From: JAJFKX01 sp965230265 | Lineage (GTDB): Bacteria; Pseudomonadota; Gammaproteobacteria; Xanthomonadales; Wenzhouxiangellaceae | Direction of reading: 5' to 3' | Assembly (NCBI GenBank): GCA_965230265.1 | Contig: OZ245999.1 | Coordinates: 1,488,001-1,552,000, forward strand | DNA length: 64,000 bases | Shown here: positions 33,963 through 42,559 of the stretch, piece after piece | Layout of the letters: each line of letters begins with the position of its first letter | Numbering within the stretch: the stretch's first letter is position 1 | Notes under the pieces: generated by a model | Databases searched by the model: none | What the model saw: only the letters and a program-made list of their open reading frames with translations | Told to the model about the DNA's origin: nothing | Position numbers and translations under genes: made by a program

Positions 33963-34976
33963 TTGAAAACTAGACACCTTACATTGACCACCTTCATTTC
34001 CGCACTGTTGCTGGTGCTATTGCTTAATGCTTGCAGCCAGCAGCAACTTGATGAGCGTAGTTATCCCCCCTTGTGGCAAGTCGAAAACCCACAAAACGGG
34101 CAGCAACTTTGGCTGTACGGCACTGTGCATGTCCTGCCTTATGGCAAAGCACCTGCCATACGATTTTTACAACGCAGTGCACCCAGCCGGTTGCCGACAC
34201 CACTAAGCAAGCCCGAATGGGTGTCGCCCAGATTGAATCGGTTACTGAGGCAAATTGATCTGCTGGTGATGGAGTTGGATTACAGCGGTCAACCCAAAGC
34301 CAGAAACAAGGCTCAACAATCCACAAGAACAACAGTTAATGATTATAAAAATCAAAAACTTATGCCTCTTTTCAATTATTTAGATGAAGAGGAAAAACAA
34401 TTTGTCATTGAAGCTGGCAAACAGCGTGGGTTGCAAGCCAGTTATTTGGAAAGCTTATCTGCTCCCAGCACCCTGTTTATGTTGTCAGTTTTACCAAGAC
34501 AGGATACTGGCCTGGACGAACTGCGTGGTGTAGAAGATTGGCTGCTGTCCTATGCACGCATAAGACACATACCACTGGCAGGGCTGGAAACACCCGTGCT
34601 GCGTTTGGAAGCAATTGCTGCGGCTATGCAGGCCATTGATGCCAATCAGCAGCATCAAATTGTACTCGATTACCTGGGTGCGTCGATTGAAGAAGCCGAG
34701 GCACCGCTGGAAGACCTTGAACTGCTTTACCAAATGTGGCGTGGCGCAGAGATTGAGCTGATTGAGCAGCAAAGGGCCGCTTTTGCAGAATATTACCCGG
34801 AAATTTATGAGGCATTCCTGGGATACCGCAATCGGGCATGGATACCGGAAATTGTCGATTATCTGAATGACGATGATAAGGTTTTAATTGCAGTGGGCCA
34901 AGGACATTTAATCGGGCCGGAGAATATCCGTGATTTATTGACCGAAGCGGGCTATATCGTTACCCGTGTTCAATAA
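33963..34976 (+). CDS. TraB/GumN-family lipoprotein
   Basis: 337 residues. A signal peptide with lipobox LNAC at residues 21-24 predicts a lipid-anchored envelope protein. The two family markers, GTVH (residues 53-56) and GQGHLIG near 318-324, are conserved; TraB/PrgY/GumN/TIKI proteins are thought to be metal-dependent peptidases built on this pair. The start is TTG 33963, because the upstream ATG frame closes at once and AGGA precedes the TTG. A 30-residue insertion after the GTVH block (around residues 65-95) is a small variation. Function in this organism unknown. Confidence 0.82.
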   Translation: MKTRHLTLTTFISALLLVLLLNACSQQQLDERSYPPLWQVENPQNGQQLWLYGTVHVLPYGKAPAIRFLQRSAPSRLPTPLSKPEWVSPRLNRLLRQIDLLVMELDYSGQPKARNKAQQSTRTTVNDYKNQKLMPLFNYLDEEEKQFVIEAGKQRGLQASYLESLSAPSTLFMLSVLPRQDTGLDELRGVEDWLLSYARIRHIPLAGLETPVLRLEAIAAAMQAIDANQQHQIVLDYLGASIEEAEAPLEDLELLYQMWRGAEIELIEQQRAAFAEYYPEIYEAFLGYRNRAWIPEIVDYLNDDDKVLIAVGQGHLIGPENIRDLLTEAGYIVTRVQ

Positions 34977-35049
34977 TTCTTGACCATCCAACACGCTGAT
35001 TTTTAGCTCATAACAAGCCATAAAAACCACACAGAGACAATCTGTTTTA

Positions 35050-35077
35050 TGCTATTATTTCGATAATTCTAGAAATA
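35050..35077 (+). promoter_or_regulatory. Extended -10 promoter with ArsR-type operator
   Basis: TG-C-TATTAT at 35050-35058 is a close match to an extended -10 element. It overlaps a perfect inverted repeat TATTTC (35056-35061) / GAAATA (35072-35077). The arrangement sits 8-35 bases before arsR and fits autorepression by ArsR, released by arsenite or antimonite. The binding itself is inferred. Confidence 0.55.
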
Positions 35078-35084
35078 TCATATT

Positions 35085-35423
35085 ATGCAAACAATCAAAC
35101 AACTTTCAGCGTTGGCGCATGAACATCGCCTGTCGATATTTCGACTACTGGTACGTACCGGCGAGCATGGCATGCATGCCGGTGATATTGCACAGCAACT
35201 GGATCTGGCAACCTCTTCCCTATCCGGCTATCTGGCGACCATGGAGCAATCTGGTCTGCTGGTTGCCACTCGTGATGGGCGGTATATTAATTATCGTATC
35301 GACCCTGATAATGTTCGCGCTTTGCTTGAATATCTGATCAGCGATTGCTGTGCCGGCCAGCCCGAATTATGCGGCCTATGGAACACATCCGGCAACCGCC
35401 AGCAGGAGGAATGTGCGCCATGA
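35085..35423 (+). CDS. arsR: ArsR-family metalloid-responsive repressor
   Basis: 112 residues, winged helix. The recognition region is HAGDIAQQLDLATSSLSGYL with the wing LVATRDGRYINYRID. The classical alpha-3 ELCVCDL cysteine motif is absent; instead a C-terminal cluster DCCAGQPELC could bind As(III), as in ArsR subgroups that carry their site at the C-terminus. First gene of an overlapping operon: its TGA overlaps the arsC start (ATGA), so translation is coupled. Probably represses the operon from the operator just upstream. Confidence 0.9.
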   Translation: MQTIKQLSALAHEHRLSIFRLLVRTGEHGMHAGDIAQQLDLATSSLSGYLATMEQSGLLVATRDGRYINYRIDPDNVRALLEYLISDCCAGQPELCGLWNTSGNRQQEECAP

Positions 35424-35950
35424 TTAATGTCCTGTTTTTATGCACCGGCAACTCTGCCCGCAGTGTCTTGGGCGAAGCGCTTTTGAATCATCTGGGTGGT
35501 AATGGTTTCCAGGCTTACAGTGCCGGCAGCGACCCTGCAGGACGAGTCCAGCCACTGGCTCTGACTGTGCTTGAGGATGTTGGTATCGATACCACGGGTT
35601 TATCATCCAAAAGCTGGGATGTGTTTATGCTGGACGATACCAGCAGCCCAGATAGCGCTCGTATGCAGGTTGTCATCACCCTATGTGATGATGCCGCGAA
35701 CAAGCCCTGCCCAGTATGGCTTGGAGATGGTATACGTTGTCATTGGGGGCTGCCAGATCCAGCGGCGGTAACAGGTAACGAACCCGATAGACGTGCTGCA
35801 TTTGTCTACGCCCTGGGTCAGTTGAACACCCGAATTCAAGCCCTGTTGGCATTGGATCATCAGTTATTTACCCATTCTCAGCAACATCCAAAGTTGCTGA
35901 TAGCGTTAAATCAGATCCATCAGGCAGCAGCATCGCAGGAGCACGCATGA
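35420..35950 (+). CDS. arsC: Arsenate reductase, LMW-phosphatase (thioredoxin-coupled) type
   Basis: 176 residues from ATG 35420, which overlaps the arsR stop; the longer frame from 35345 lies inside arsR and is rejected. The P-loop VLFLCTGNSARS (catalytic Cys9 in the CTGNSARS loop) and the ITLCDDAANKPCP block with relay cysteines and HWGLPDPA match the ArsC family related to low-molecular-weight tyrosine phosphatases. It reduces arsenate to arsenite with thioredoxin or glutaredoxin. The last 25 residues extend beyond the usual family end. Coupled to the aquaporin gene by another ATGA overlap. Confidence 0.92.
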   Translation: MINVLFLCTGNSARSVLGEALLNHLGGNGFQAYSAGSDPAGRVQPLALTVLEDVGIDTTGLSSKSWDVFMLDDTSSPDSARMQVVITLCDDAANKPCPVWLGDGIRCHWGLPDPAAVTGNEPDRRAAFVYALGQLNTRIQALLALDHQLFTHSQQHPKLLIALNQIHQAAASQEHA

Positions 35951-36627
35951 ACAGGCAAACCCTTACTCAACGCTGGCTTGCCGAGTTCGTTGGTACTGCT
36001 TTTTTACTGGCGACTGTGGTTGGTTCTGGCATTATGGGCGAGCAGCTGGCCGATGGTTCCATTGGCCTGGCATTATTGGCCAACGCGGTGGCAACCGGAG
36101 CAATGCTATACGTCTTGATCACCATTTTGGGCCCAATTTCAGGGGCTCACTTTAACCCAGCGGTGACCTTGGGTTTTTTATTAAGACGGGAAATCCGTAT
36201 CAAAGAATCACTGGGGTTTGTGACTGCGCAAATCAGCGGCGGTATTATCGGGGTGGTTTGTGCGCATCTTATGTTCAATATGCCGGCACTATTGGTTTCC
36301 AGCCATGAGCGTTTATCCAGTGCGTTGTGGTTTTCTGAAGTGGTAGCAACTTTCGGTTTGATGTTGATCATTTTGGGCGGTATTCGTCATAACCCTAAGG
36401 CTGTGCCAGCACTGGTCGGTCTGTACATTACAGCAGCCTATTGGTTTACCGCTTCCACCTCATTCGCCAACCCTGCTGTGACCATTGCACGCGCATTAAC
36501 AGAAAGCTTCTCAGGTATTAATTATCTTTCTGTGCCCTGGTTCATTGTGATGCAGTTACTCGGGGCTGTGTTAGCTGTTATGCTTACCCGGATATTGTTT
36601 GACCCATCAGTAGCACCTACCCATTGA
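35947..36627 (+). CDS. aqpS: MIP/aquaporin family channel (AqpS-like arsenite channel)
   Basis: 226 residues with six transmembrane helices and the two half-helices: HFNPAVT (first NPA box) and SFANPAVT (second NPA box). In Sinorhizobium AqpS in an ars operon lets arsenite produced by ArsC leave the cell down its gradient, replacing ArsB/Acr3 pumps. Gene order arsR-arsC-aqp with 4-base overlaps on both sides supports the same role here. No arsB, acr3 or arsA homologue is visible. The symbol is by analogy. Confidence 0.88.
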   Translation: MNRQTLTQRWLAEFVGTAFLLATVVGSGIMGEQLADGSIGLALLANAVATGAMLYVLITILGPISGAHFNPAVTLGFLLRREIRIKESLGFVTAQISGGIIGVVCAHLMFNMPALLVSSHERLSSALWFSEVVATFGLMLIILGGIRHNPKAVPALVGLYITAAYWFTASTSFANPAVTIARALTESFSGINYLSVPWFIVMQLLGAVLAVMLTRILFDPSVAPTH

Positions 36628-37532
36628 ATGTAGCATCAAACCCAAAACCAAGCGTCAACGATTGGCGTGCAGCAGGCAGCGTTTGTCAGTATCAAAACCT
36701 GGATATCTATTGCCGCCACCCACAGCAAGCGGCCAGCTCGGATCGTACTAACCTGCTGTTGATCCATGGCTTCCCTACAGCCAGTTGGGATTGGCACTTG
36801 CTATGGCCAACGTTGCAGCAGCAATTTGAATTAACTGCTATCGATATGCTGGGTTTTGGTTTTTCTGCCAAACCTAAGAAATTACGCTACAGCATTGCAC
36901 AGCAGGCTGATATACATGAATTTATTGCTCAGCAGCGCGGTATTCAGAACACTCATCTGCTGGTCCACGATTACGGTGTCTCTGTTGCGCAGGAGTTATT
37001 GGCCAGACAACGCGATAAAAAACTGAGTTTCCAAATTGAATCCTGCCTGTTTTTAAATGGTGGATTATTTCATGGGGTACACAAGCCACTGCCCATCCAA
37101 CATGTATTGGCCTCACCTTTAGGCTTCGTGTTGATTCCATTTTTAGGCAAATCAGCACTACGACGCAGTATGCAAACAATCCTGGCACCAGATTTTCAAC
37201 CTACGCAGTGGGATATTGAGCAAATGTGGTCACTGATTCAGCATAACCAGGGTAATCACGTTATGCACAAAATCAGCCGCTATATGCATGAACGCAAGCA
37301 GTTTTATCAGCGCTGGCTGCACGCATTGACCGATACCACTATTCCCCTGCGTCTGGTGGTCGGCAGCCTGGACCCTATCTCAGGCGCACATCTGGCTGCT
37401 GCATATCAAGAACTTATCCCCAAGGCTGACGTGGTTGAGCTGACTGACACCGGACACTATCCTCAACTTGAGAACCCTTCAGCCGTGCTTGATGCCTGTC
37501 AATATTTTTGGCAAAAGGTGATTCAACAATAG
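36624..37532 (+). CDS. Alpha/beta hydrolase, haloalkane dehalogenase-like
   Basis: 302 residues, alpha/beta-hydrolase fold. LLLIHGFPTASWDWH gives the oxyanion HGFP motif (around residue 48). The nucleophile elbow reads VHDYGVSVA, with Asp where most family members have Ser, as in haloalkane dehalogenases and epoxide hydrolases; the catalytic His is in DTGHYPQLENP near the end. TTG 36624 overlaps the aquaporin stop (TTGA), so it is the fourth gene of the ars operon. A hydrolase in an arsenic operon is unusual and its role is unknown. The end is overlapped by the opposite-strand gene at 37414. Confidence 0.82.
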   Translation: MNVASNPKPSVNDWRAAGSVCQYQNLDIYCRHPQQAASSDRTNLLLIHGFPTASWDWHLLWPTLQQQFELTAIDMLGFGFSAKPKKLRYSIAQQADIHEFIAQQRGIQNTHLLVHDYGVSVAQELLARQRDKKLSFQIESCLFLNGGLFHGVHKPLPIQHVLASPLGFVLIPFLGKSALRRSMQTILAPDFQPTQWDIEQMWSLIQHNQGNHVMHKISRYMHERKQFYQRWLHALTDTTIPLRLVVGSLDPISGAHLAAAYQELIPKADVVELTDTGHYPQLENPSAVLDACQYFWQKVIQQ

Positions 37533-37968
37533 AACCACGTAAATACAGGGACAGCCGGCGGAATGTTTGCGGTGGGTATTGATAACGCCATAGCCATAAA
37601 ATCAGCTTCTCTTCAAAACAAGCCCCGTGTATGACTGCCAGATACATCGAAGAATAACAGCCACTACCTAGCGTCAAAGCTTGCTTTTCGCCAGCATGAT
37701 TGACCAACCACCAATTGCCCGAGTTATCGTATTGCAACGCACACCAATGCCTGCTTTTCTGTTGTTTACGATATTCCAGCCCAATCATTGCCAATAATGT
37801 AATCAATAACATACCCTTTTCTACTATCGAAAGGCCGGTATATAAAACTGAAGCCATTGCCAGCAATGCTATGAAACTGCCAGTCATTATTAATCGAACT
37901 GACGGTGTTATGGGTACACTTAATGGCGTGTTAAATAAATTTTGAGACATATTGCTATTAAAACCCAT
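37414..37968 (-). CDS. Small inner-membrane protein, possibly YgfX-like
   Basis: 184 residues. Two adjacent transmembrane helices (about 25-44 and 50-65) are followed by a soluble part with RHWCALQYDNSGNWWLVNHA and FRRLSLYLRGSI. The pattern of a helical pair then a W-rich beta domain resembles YgfX/CptA, normally encoded next to SdhE, but here it is 4 kb away, so the name is only a suggestion. The last 40 residues overlap the antisense hydrolase gene and look non-conserved. Start could be ATG 37968 or 37950. Divergent from the MmgE gene by 33 bases. Confidence 0.5.
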   Translation of the reverse strand: MGFNSNMSQNLFNTPLSVPITPSVRLIMTGSFIALLAMASVLYTGLSIVEKGMLLITLLAMIGLEYRKQQKSRHWCALQYDNSGNWWLVNHAGEKQALTLGSGCYSSMYLAVIHGACFEEKLILWLWRYQYPPQTFRRLSLYLRGSIVESPFAKNIDRHQARLKGSQVEDSVRCQSAQPRQPWG

Positions 37969-38001
37969 TAAACAGGCGATGGAATACGGTAAAATTACCC
38001 G

Positions 38002-39390
38002 ATGACCTGTAATCCTTTAACCCACTATGCCGAGTGGCTAAGCAGTGCCACTGATGACTGGCCGGCATTGGCCATAGAAAGAGCCGCTAGTGCATTGATC
38101 GATACCCTGGCTGTTAGCATTGCCGGAGCCAGTGAATCTCCAGTAAAAATCGCCTTGAACCTGGCCCAACAGTGGGGCCGTGGGAGTTGCCAGGTGATTG
38201 GCCACCCCCAACATTTATCGGCGCCAATGGCGGCATTGGTCAATGGCACTGCAGCCCATGCATTGGATTTTGATGACAATTTTGATCCTGCCAAGGCCCA
38301 TGCATCGGCCGTGTTGGTTCCCGCCTTACTTGCCCTGGCTGATGAACGTGATTTCAGCACAGATAAAGTGCTCGATGCCTATATTGTTGGCTTACAAATT
38401 ATGGGAAAAACCGGTCAGGCGGTGAACCCCTATCATCGCAGTCGTGGCTGGCATGCCACGGCAACTTTGGGGACGATAGGCGCCGCTGCCGGCTGTGCAC
38501 GTTTGCTGGGGCTAGGCGCTGAACAAGCAGCACATGCCGTATCGCTTTCCACCAGCTTTAGTGGTGGCATGATGAGCCAATTTGGCACCATGACCAAACC
38601 GTTACACGCAGGCATGGCCGCATCAGGTGGCGTGCAGGCTGCCTGTTTTGCAGAACAAGGCTTCACAGCCGGCGATCAGACACTGCATGGCAAAAAAGGT
38701 CTGCGGCAATTGATGGTGGGGCCGGATATTGAGTTATTGGCCGAACACATGCAAGGCAAAGCAGAACATGGTCAAACCATGTTATTTGATGTCAATAATA
38801 TCGGCGAGCCATTGCACATTCTTGAATATGGTTTGAAAGTTAAACGCCACCCTAACTGCGGTAGCGTGCATCGCGCCCTGGATGGCTTGCTGGCATTGTG
38901 TGAGCAGCATCAAATCCCAGCGACCGATGTCGATCACGTGCTGGTGCGCGCACCCTCAGCACACCTGGCAAATCTAATGTATCCGGAGCCTGATGATGCC
39001 ATGCAGGCCCGATTCAGCCTGGAATACAACCTGGCCGTTGGTTTGCAAAATGGAGAGGTCACACTCGCAGATTTTTCAGATAAAGCCATCACAGATCCGA
39101 CCACACGTAACCTGCTTAAAACCATCCGGCGTGAACCGGTGGATAAAATGGAGTCAGAATTTCCAACCGAAGTACATATCCAGCGTAGTAATGGTGATGT
39201 GGTATCCACCAGTGTAAAAATGCCGGTTGGCAGCCTGGCCAACCCGCTAAGCTCAGACCAATCATGGCAAAAATATCAGGGCTGTGTCGAGCCGATATTA
39301 GGTGAAAACCGCAGTGTTGAATTACGCCAGGCACTAGAGCAATTAAATAGTAGGCAATCTGTTCGTCAATTATTGGCGCTGACAGTTTAG
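38002..39390 (+). CDS. MmgE/PrpD-family protein
   Basis: 462 residues. Family blocks: DTLAVSIAGASESPV, NGTAAHALDFDDNF, GWHATATLGTIGAAAG and KRHPNCGSVHRALDG. PrpD itself dehydrates 2-methylcitrate in propionate metabolism; other members act on cis-aconitate or related acids. No prpB, prpC or acnD gene is adjacent, so the substrate is undecided. Full length with intact conserved His and Asp residues. Confidence 0.92.
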   Translation: MTCNPLTHYAEWLSSATDDWPALAIERAASALIDTLAVSIAGASESPVKIALNLAQQWGRGSCQVIGHPQHLSAPMAALVNGTAAHALDFDDNFDPAKAHASAVLVPALLALADERDFSTDKVLDAYIVGLQIMGKTGQAVNPYHRSRGWHATATLGTIGAAAGCARLLGLGAEQAAHAVSLSTSFSGGMMSQFGTMTKPLHAGMAASGGVQAACFAEQGFTAGDQTLHGKKGLRQLMVGPDIELLAEHMQGKAEHGQTMLFDVNNIGEPLHILEYGLKVKRHPNCGSVHRALDGLLALCEQHQIPATDVDHVLVRAPSAHLANLMYPEPDDAMQARFSLEYNLAVGLQNGEVTLADFSDKAITDPTTRNLLKTIRREPVDKMESEFPTEVHIQRSNGDVVSTSVKMPVGSLANPLSSDQSWQKYQGCVEPILGENRSVELRQALEQLNSRQSVRQLLALTV

Positions 39391-39459
39391 CGATGCCGTT
39401 AAACACCATTCACACGTTACAATAGCAATGCCGCTTAAAACCTTGCACCAGAGATTAGT

Positions 39460-40284
39460 ATGAACCATCAAGCCGAATTAGAAACCGCCGAAAAAATGAA
39501 TGCACTGGTATTGGCTGCCAGTCGCAAAGGTGCTGAAGATGCCGTTGCAAAAACCCAAGGTGTCAGTCATAAGTGCCTGATTGATCTTGATGGCACAGTG
39601 ATGCTTGAGCGCGTGGTAGAAGCATTGATAGACAGCAATCAATGCCGACGCATTATTGTTGCCATTGAAGATCGTCAATTGCTGCAAAGTGTTCCTCGGC
39701 TGGCGCAATTACTGGAGCAAGGCAACATTGAGTTTTTACCCAGTGGCGAAAATTTATTTGCCTCTATTGCTGCTGTAACCAGCATGGGGGATGTTTGGCC
39801 GCTGATGATCACTACCGGTGATAATGCCCTGCATACCCCGGAAATGATTGAACATTTTTGTGCTGAGTTACGCCGTCTTAAACCAGATGTTGCAGCCGGC
39901 ATGACACCGGCTGATGTGATTCTGAAAGCCTACCCTGATGGCAAGCGTGCCTTTCATGACTTAAAAGATGGTGGATGGTCAAGCTGTAACCTATATGCTT
40001 TGATGAATGCTGAAGCATTAAAATCGGCCAAAGCATTTGAAGGCGGTGGCCAGTTTGGTAAAAAGCCATCGCGCTTACTAAAAGCTTTTGGCTTGGGGTT
40101 TGTCATTCACTATAAATTCAAACTGTCCACACTGGCACAACTGGGAGAACGTTTATCCAAACGTTGGAACCTTAATATTCAGCCAATCAGAATGCCCTTC
40201 GCTGATGCGCCTATTGATGTCGACAACCCAGGCGATATGGTTCGCACCGAAGCGATATTGCGCAAACGGCGTGGTGCTGAATAA
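39460..40284 (+). CDS. MobA-like nucleotidyltransferase domain protein
   Basis: 274 residues with a Rossmann-like glycosyltransferase-A fold. The N-terminal ALVLAASRKGAEDAVAKTQG replaces the usual LAGGxxxRxG; KCLIDLDGTVMLERVVEAL and PLMITTGDNALHTPEMI (DxD-like D-N) follow. It probably transfers a nucleotide or sugar phosphate, but the altered glycine loop makes the substrate uncertain. MmgE ends 69 bases upstream and the two could be co-transcribed. No molybdenum cofactor genes are nearby. Confidence 0.75.
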   Translation: MNHQAELETAEKMNALVLAASRKGAEDAVAKTQGVSHKCLIDLDGTVMLERVVEALIDSNQCRRIIVAIEDRQLLQSVPRLAQLLEQGNIEFLPSGENLFASIAAVTSMGDVWPLMITTGDNALHTPEMIEHFCAELRRLKPDVAAGMTPADVILKAYPDGKRAFHDLKDGGWSSCNLYALMNAEALKSAKAFEGGGQFGKKPSRLLKAFGLGFVIHYKFKLSTLAQLGERLSKRWNLNIQPIRMPFADAPIDVDNPGDMVRTEAILRKRRGAE

Positions 40285-40286
40285 AG

Positions 40287-40349
40287 CCTACCCGCAGAAT
40301 AAATTGCAACTGTCAATGAATAGAGATATTGACGCAACCTGTGGGCAGG
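40287..40349. terminator. Long nested hairpin between convergent genes
   Basis: Nested complementary arms: CCTACCCGCAG (40287-40297) with CTGTGGGCAGG (40339-40349), two mismatches; TTGC with GCAA; GTCAAT (40312-40317) with ATTGAC (40328-40333). It fills the 72-base gap between two convergent genes and probably serves as a shared terminator. Confidence 0.45.
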
Positions 40350-40356
40350 CCCTTAA

Positions 40357-41103
40357 TTACCGGGCAATCTTTCGATAAGACTGTAAATCGGAAACAAATT
40401 CACGTTCGCCACCCACATCGCGGTGCCGCCGGAATACAAACGGTGCTTTACGGTCCACCCAATAGTGGGTCACACTGGCACCCTGCCCCTGCTGCTCCAA
40501 CACCCAGCATTCACAGGCAATCCCTGCTGGGGTTTTCAGTGCTTCGCGACGCAGTACCTTGTAGCTTACTAAGCTGCTTTCCACATGGCCTGCCTGGACA
40601 GGCACAGTGGCCGGCAAACTAAAAGTGCTGTCGACTGTCATTGGCATTGCCGCTGCCAGTGCCGGTGAAAACATTACCGATACCGGTGCACCATGCTCCA
40701 GTCCGCCTTCGATGTGTACCGGCGCACCACCTGCAAGTGGAATTCTTACCCAGTCATAGCGTTTGTCTGTTGCATAGTTTTGCGTAATGTATTCTGCACC
40801 CCAGGCAAAGTAAGGGCCAGCCGAGTTTTGCAGACGATGCGTGTTAGCATCCACATTGCGTTGCGCAACGATGGTGCCGCTGGGTGTTGGGATGATGTCA
40901 ATCAAGTTGATGGCTTGCTCACCCGGTACCGGTCTGACCTGCAGCGTAAACTCCCCTGTTACCGAAGATGTGCTGTTATAAGTGGCTTCATAAGCATCAA
41001 ATTTAGGGGTATCAAAGTGAACTTTGTCGCTATCGGCCAGCGCTGCAGTGCCCGTTACAACACTTAATGCAATTAATAAGAGTCTATATCTGTCTGCATT
41101 CAT
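40357..41103 (-). CDS. Secreted protein of unknown function (DUF3108-like appearance)
   Basis: 248 residues from ATG 41103; an upstream frame extension to 41163 lacks a signal-peptide-like start and is rejected. The signal peptide ends around AALA-DSDKV. The mature beta-rich domain contains KFDAYEATYNSTSSVTGEFT and ends FVFRRHRDVGGEREFVSDLQ plus SYRKIAR, reminiscent of periplasmic DUF3108-type or lipocalin-like ligand-binding proteins. No enzymatic motif. It follows the LytTR regulator gene on the same strand with a 168-base gap. Confidence 0.7.
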   Translation of the reverse strand: MNADRYRLLLIALSVVTGTAALADSDKVHFDTPKFDAYEATYNSTSSVTGEFTLQVRPVPGEQAINLIDIIPTPSGTIVAQRNVDANTHRLQNSAGPYFAWGAEYITQNYATDKRYDWVRIPLAGGAPVHIEGGLEHGAPVSVMFSPALAAAMPMTVDSTFSLPATVPVQAGHVESSLVSYKVLRREALKTPAGIACECWVLEQQGQGASVTHYWVDRKAPFVFRRHRDVGGEREFVSDLQSYRKIAR

Positions 41104-41270
41104 GACTGCTATTTCCAATGATTTTGATGACCCCAGCATCCAATGCGGCACTCTACACCACAAGCAAACAGTGATGACAGGCAGATTAAAGTATGTGAAT
41201 GAACACCATCATTGATGAATGGCGGAGATAACGGTACCAGCTAAAAAGCCAGTGCCGTTATTGGCGCGCC

Positions 41271-42110
41271 TTATTGCAAGTGCTGTTTAATGGCGGGCAG
41301 ATGCCGGCGGCTGACAGGCGCCTGCAGGTTATGATGAAGTTGCAGCAAATAAGACTGGCTGCCGTTTTGTGATTGCAGGCTTTTTATTTGTTCCAGATTG
41401 ACCAGGGCTTGGCGGTGCGTACGCATAAACAAAGCTGCCGGCAGTGCCTGCTCCAATGCGCGCAGCGATTGTCGCAATAGATAAACCTGTTCATTGTGGT
41501 AAACCTTTGCATAATTGCCATCGGCTTCAACCCATATGATTTCATGGGGCGGTAAAAACAGGGTCTTGCCCGCATGCCTGACAGCCAGCCTGGCGATAGG
41601 TTTTGAGTCTTGCAGGCGTTTTCTCAGTGCCACCACAGCGACACACGCCAGACAATATACCAATAGCCAAAGCCCTGCATACGCCAGCCATACCTCACCA
41701 AAAGACTGGATTAAATCAACACTGCCCCAGCCGGGTGCCGAATACATAAACCGCAGCAAACCTGCCAGCAGCAGCAGGTGTAGCATTGATAAACCCATCC
41801 CGCAAAGCCCCAGCCTGATGGCAATGACTTTCCAGCCAGTATCGGTTGGCAGCCTATTGAGTTGCAACCAGATAACTCTGGGCACCACTGTCCAGGCGGC
41901 AAAAAAACCCAACATCAAAATTATTTGCACTGCATTGTTCACATTGGGCGCCTGTGCCGTTTTGAACAGGGTGATTTGCAATGCTTCCAGAACAAACATT
42001 AATAGCATCGGTACAGCAGCCCACCACCAATAGCGATGTTGCCAATCTGCTTCGCCAGGAGGCTGTGAAAAAATACCGGCCACAGTTTGTCCAGAAAACC
42101 GATGATTCAT
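41271..42110 (-). CDS. Membrane-anchored LytTR transcriptional regulator
   Basis: 279 residues. Four hydrophobic helices span about residues 29-165 (WWWAAVPMLLMFVLEAL, ILMLGFFAAWTVVPRVIWL, LLLLAGLLRF, LWLLVYCLACVAVVAL). The C-terminal LytTR DNA-binding domain is residues 178-279: LFLPPHEIIWVEADGNYAKV, then FMRTHRQALVNLEQIKSLQ and HHNLQAPVSRRHLPAIKQ. It has no receiver domain, so it likely senses a membrane or periplasmic signal directly. It starts 13 bases after the sdhE stop and may be read from the sdh transcript, an unusual place for such a regulator. Confidence 0.9.
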   Translation of the reverse strand: MNHRFSGQTVAGIFSQPPGEADWQHRYWWWAAVPMLLMFVLEALQITLFKTAQAPNVNNAVQIILMLGFFAAWTVVPRVIWLQLNRLPTDTGWKVIAIRLGLCGMGLSMLHLLLLAGLLRFMYSAPGWGSVDLIQSFGEVWLAYAGLWLLVYCLACVAVVALRKRLQDSKPIARLAVRHAGKTLFLPPHEIIWVEADGNYAKVYHNEQVYLLRQSLRALEQALPAALFMRTHRQALVNLEQIKSLQSQNGSQSYLLQLHHNLQAPVSRRHLPAIKQHLQ

Positions 42111-42123
42111 GTGCTCAGTATAA

Positions 42124-42372
42124 TCAGGGTTCCAGGCGAATTTGATTTACAAGCTGTAAAAAGAGCCTGTCATCAGGTAGAACCTGGCCGGATAACCAGT
42201 CCCATAGCACATCATCCTGCTGTTCCAGCATTTGCGCAAAAGCCGCTTGCAGTTGTGCTGATGCCTGATCATAGTGGTGATCGAGAAAACGCAACAACAA
42301 AATATCCATTTCCTGCATGCCGCGACGACAGCGCCAGCGAAGTTGGTTTTTGGATTGGATCAACTCTGTCAT
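42124..42372 (-). CDS. sdhE: Succinate dehydrogenase assembly factor SdhE (flavinylation factor)
   Basis: 82 residues, all helical. The diagnostic RGxxE motif is R17-G-M-Q-E21, in RCRRGMQEMDILLLRFLDHH. SdhE helps attach FAD covalently to SdhA (and FrdA). Its position 187 bases after sdhB on the same strand fits this role. No defect. In enterobacteria it is paired with ygfX, which is not adjacent here. Confidence 0.94.
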   Translation of the reverse strand: MTELIQSKNQLRWRCRRGMQEMDILLLRFLDHHYDQASAQLQAAFAQMLEQQDDVLWDWLSGQVLPDDRLFLQLVNQIRLEP

Positions 42373-42559
42373 TGCAATAGTGAGTTAAGCATGACGGCAT
42401 GTCCTTTAAGTAAGCGTTCGCTGCTCTATAAGGAAAATGGTCATTTATTGCAGACCTGTAGACCTTGATGCCTTACAGCTCGACTTTTAGTATCAATGTT
42501 CTTATTTTTCGGTCAATTACCAGTAACAGCAAAACATTTTCAGCCAATAAAATTTTGGG

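Noticed and set aside
41515..42033. 172-codon plus-strand ORF inside the LytTR gene
   Set aside because: Antisense shadow; the LytTR frame has a full domain.
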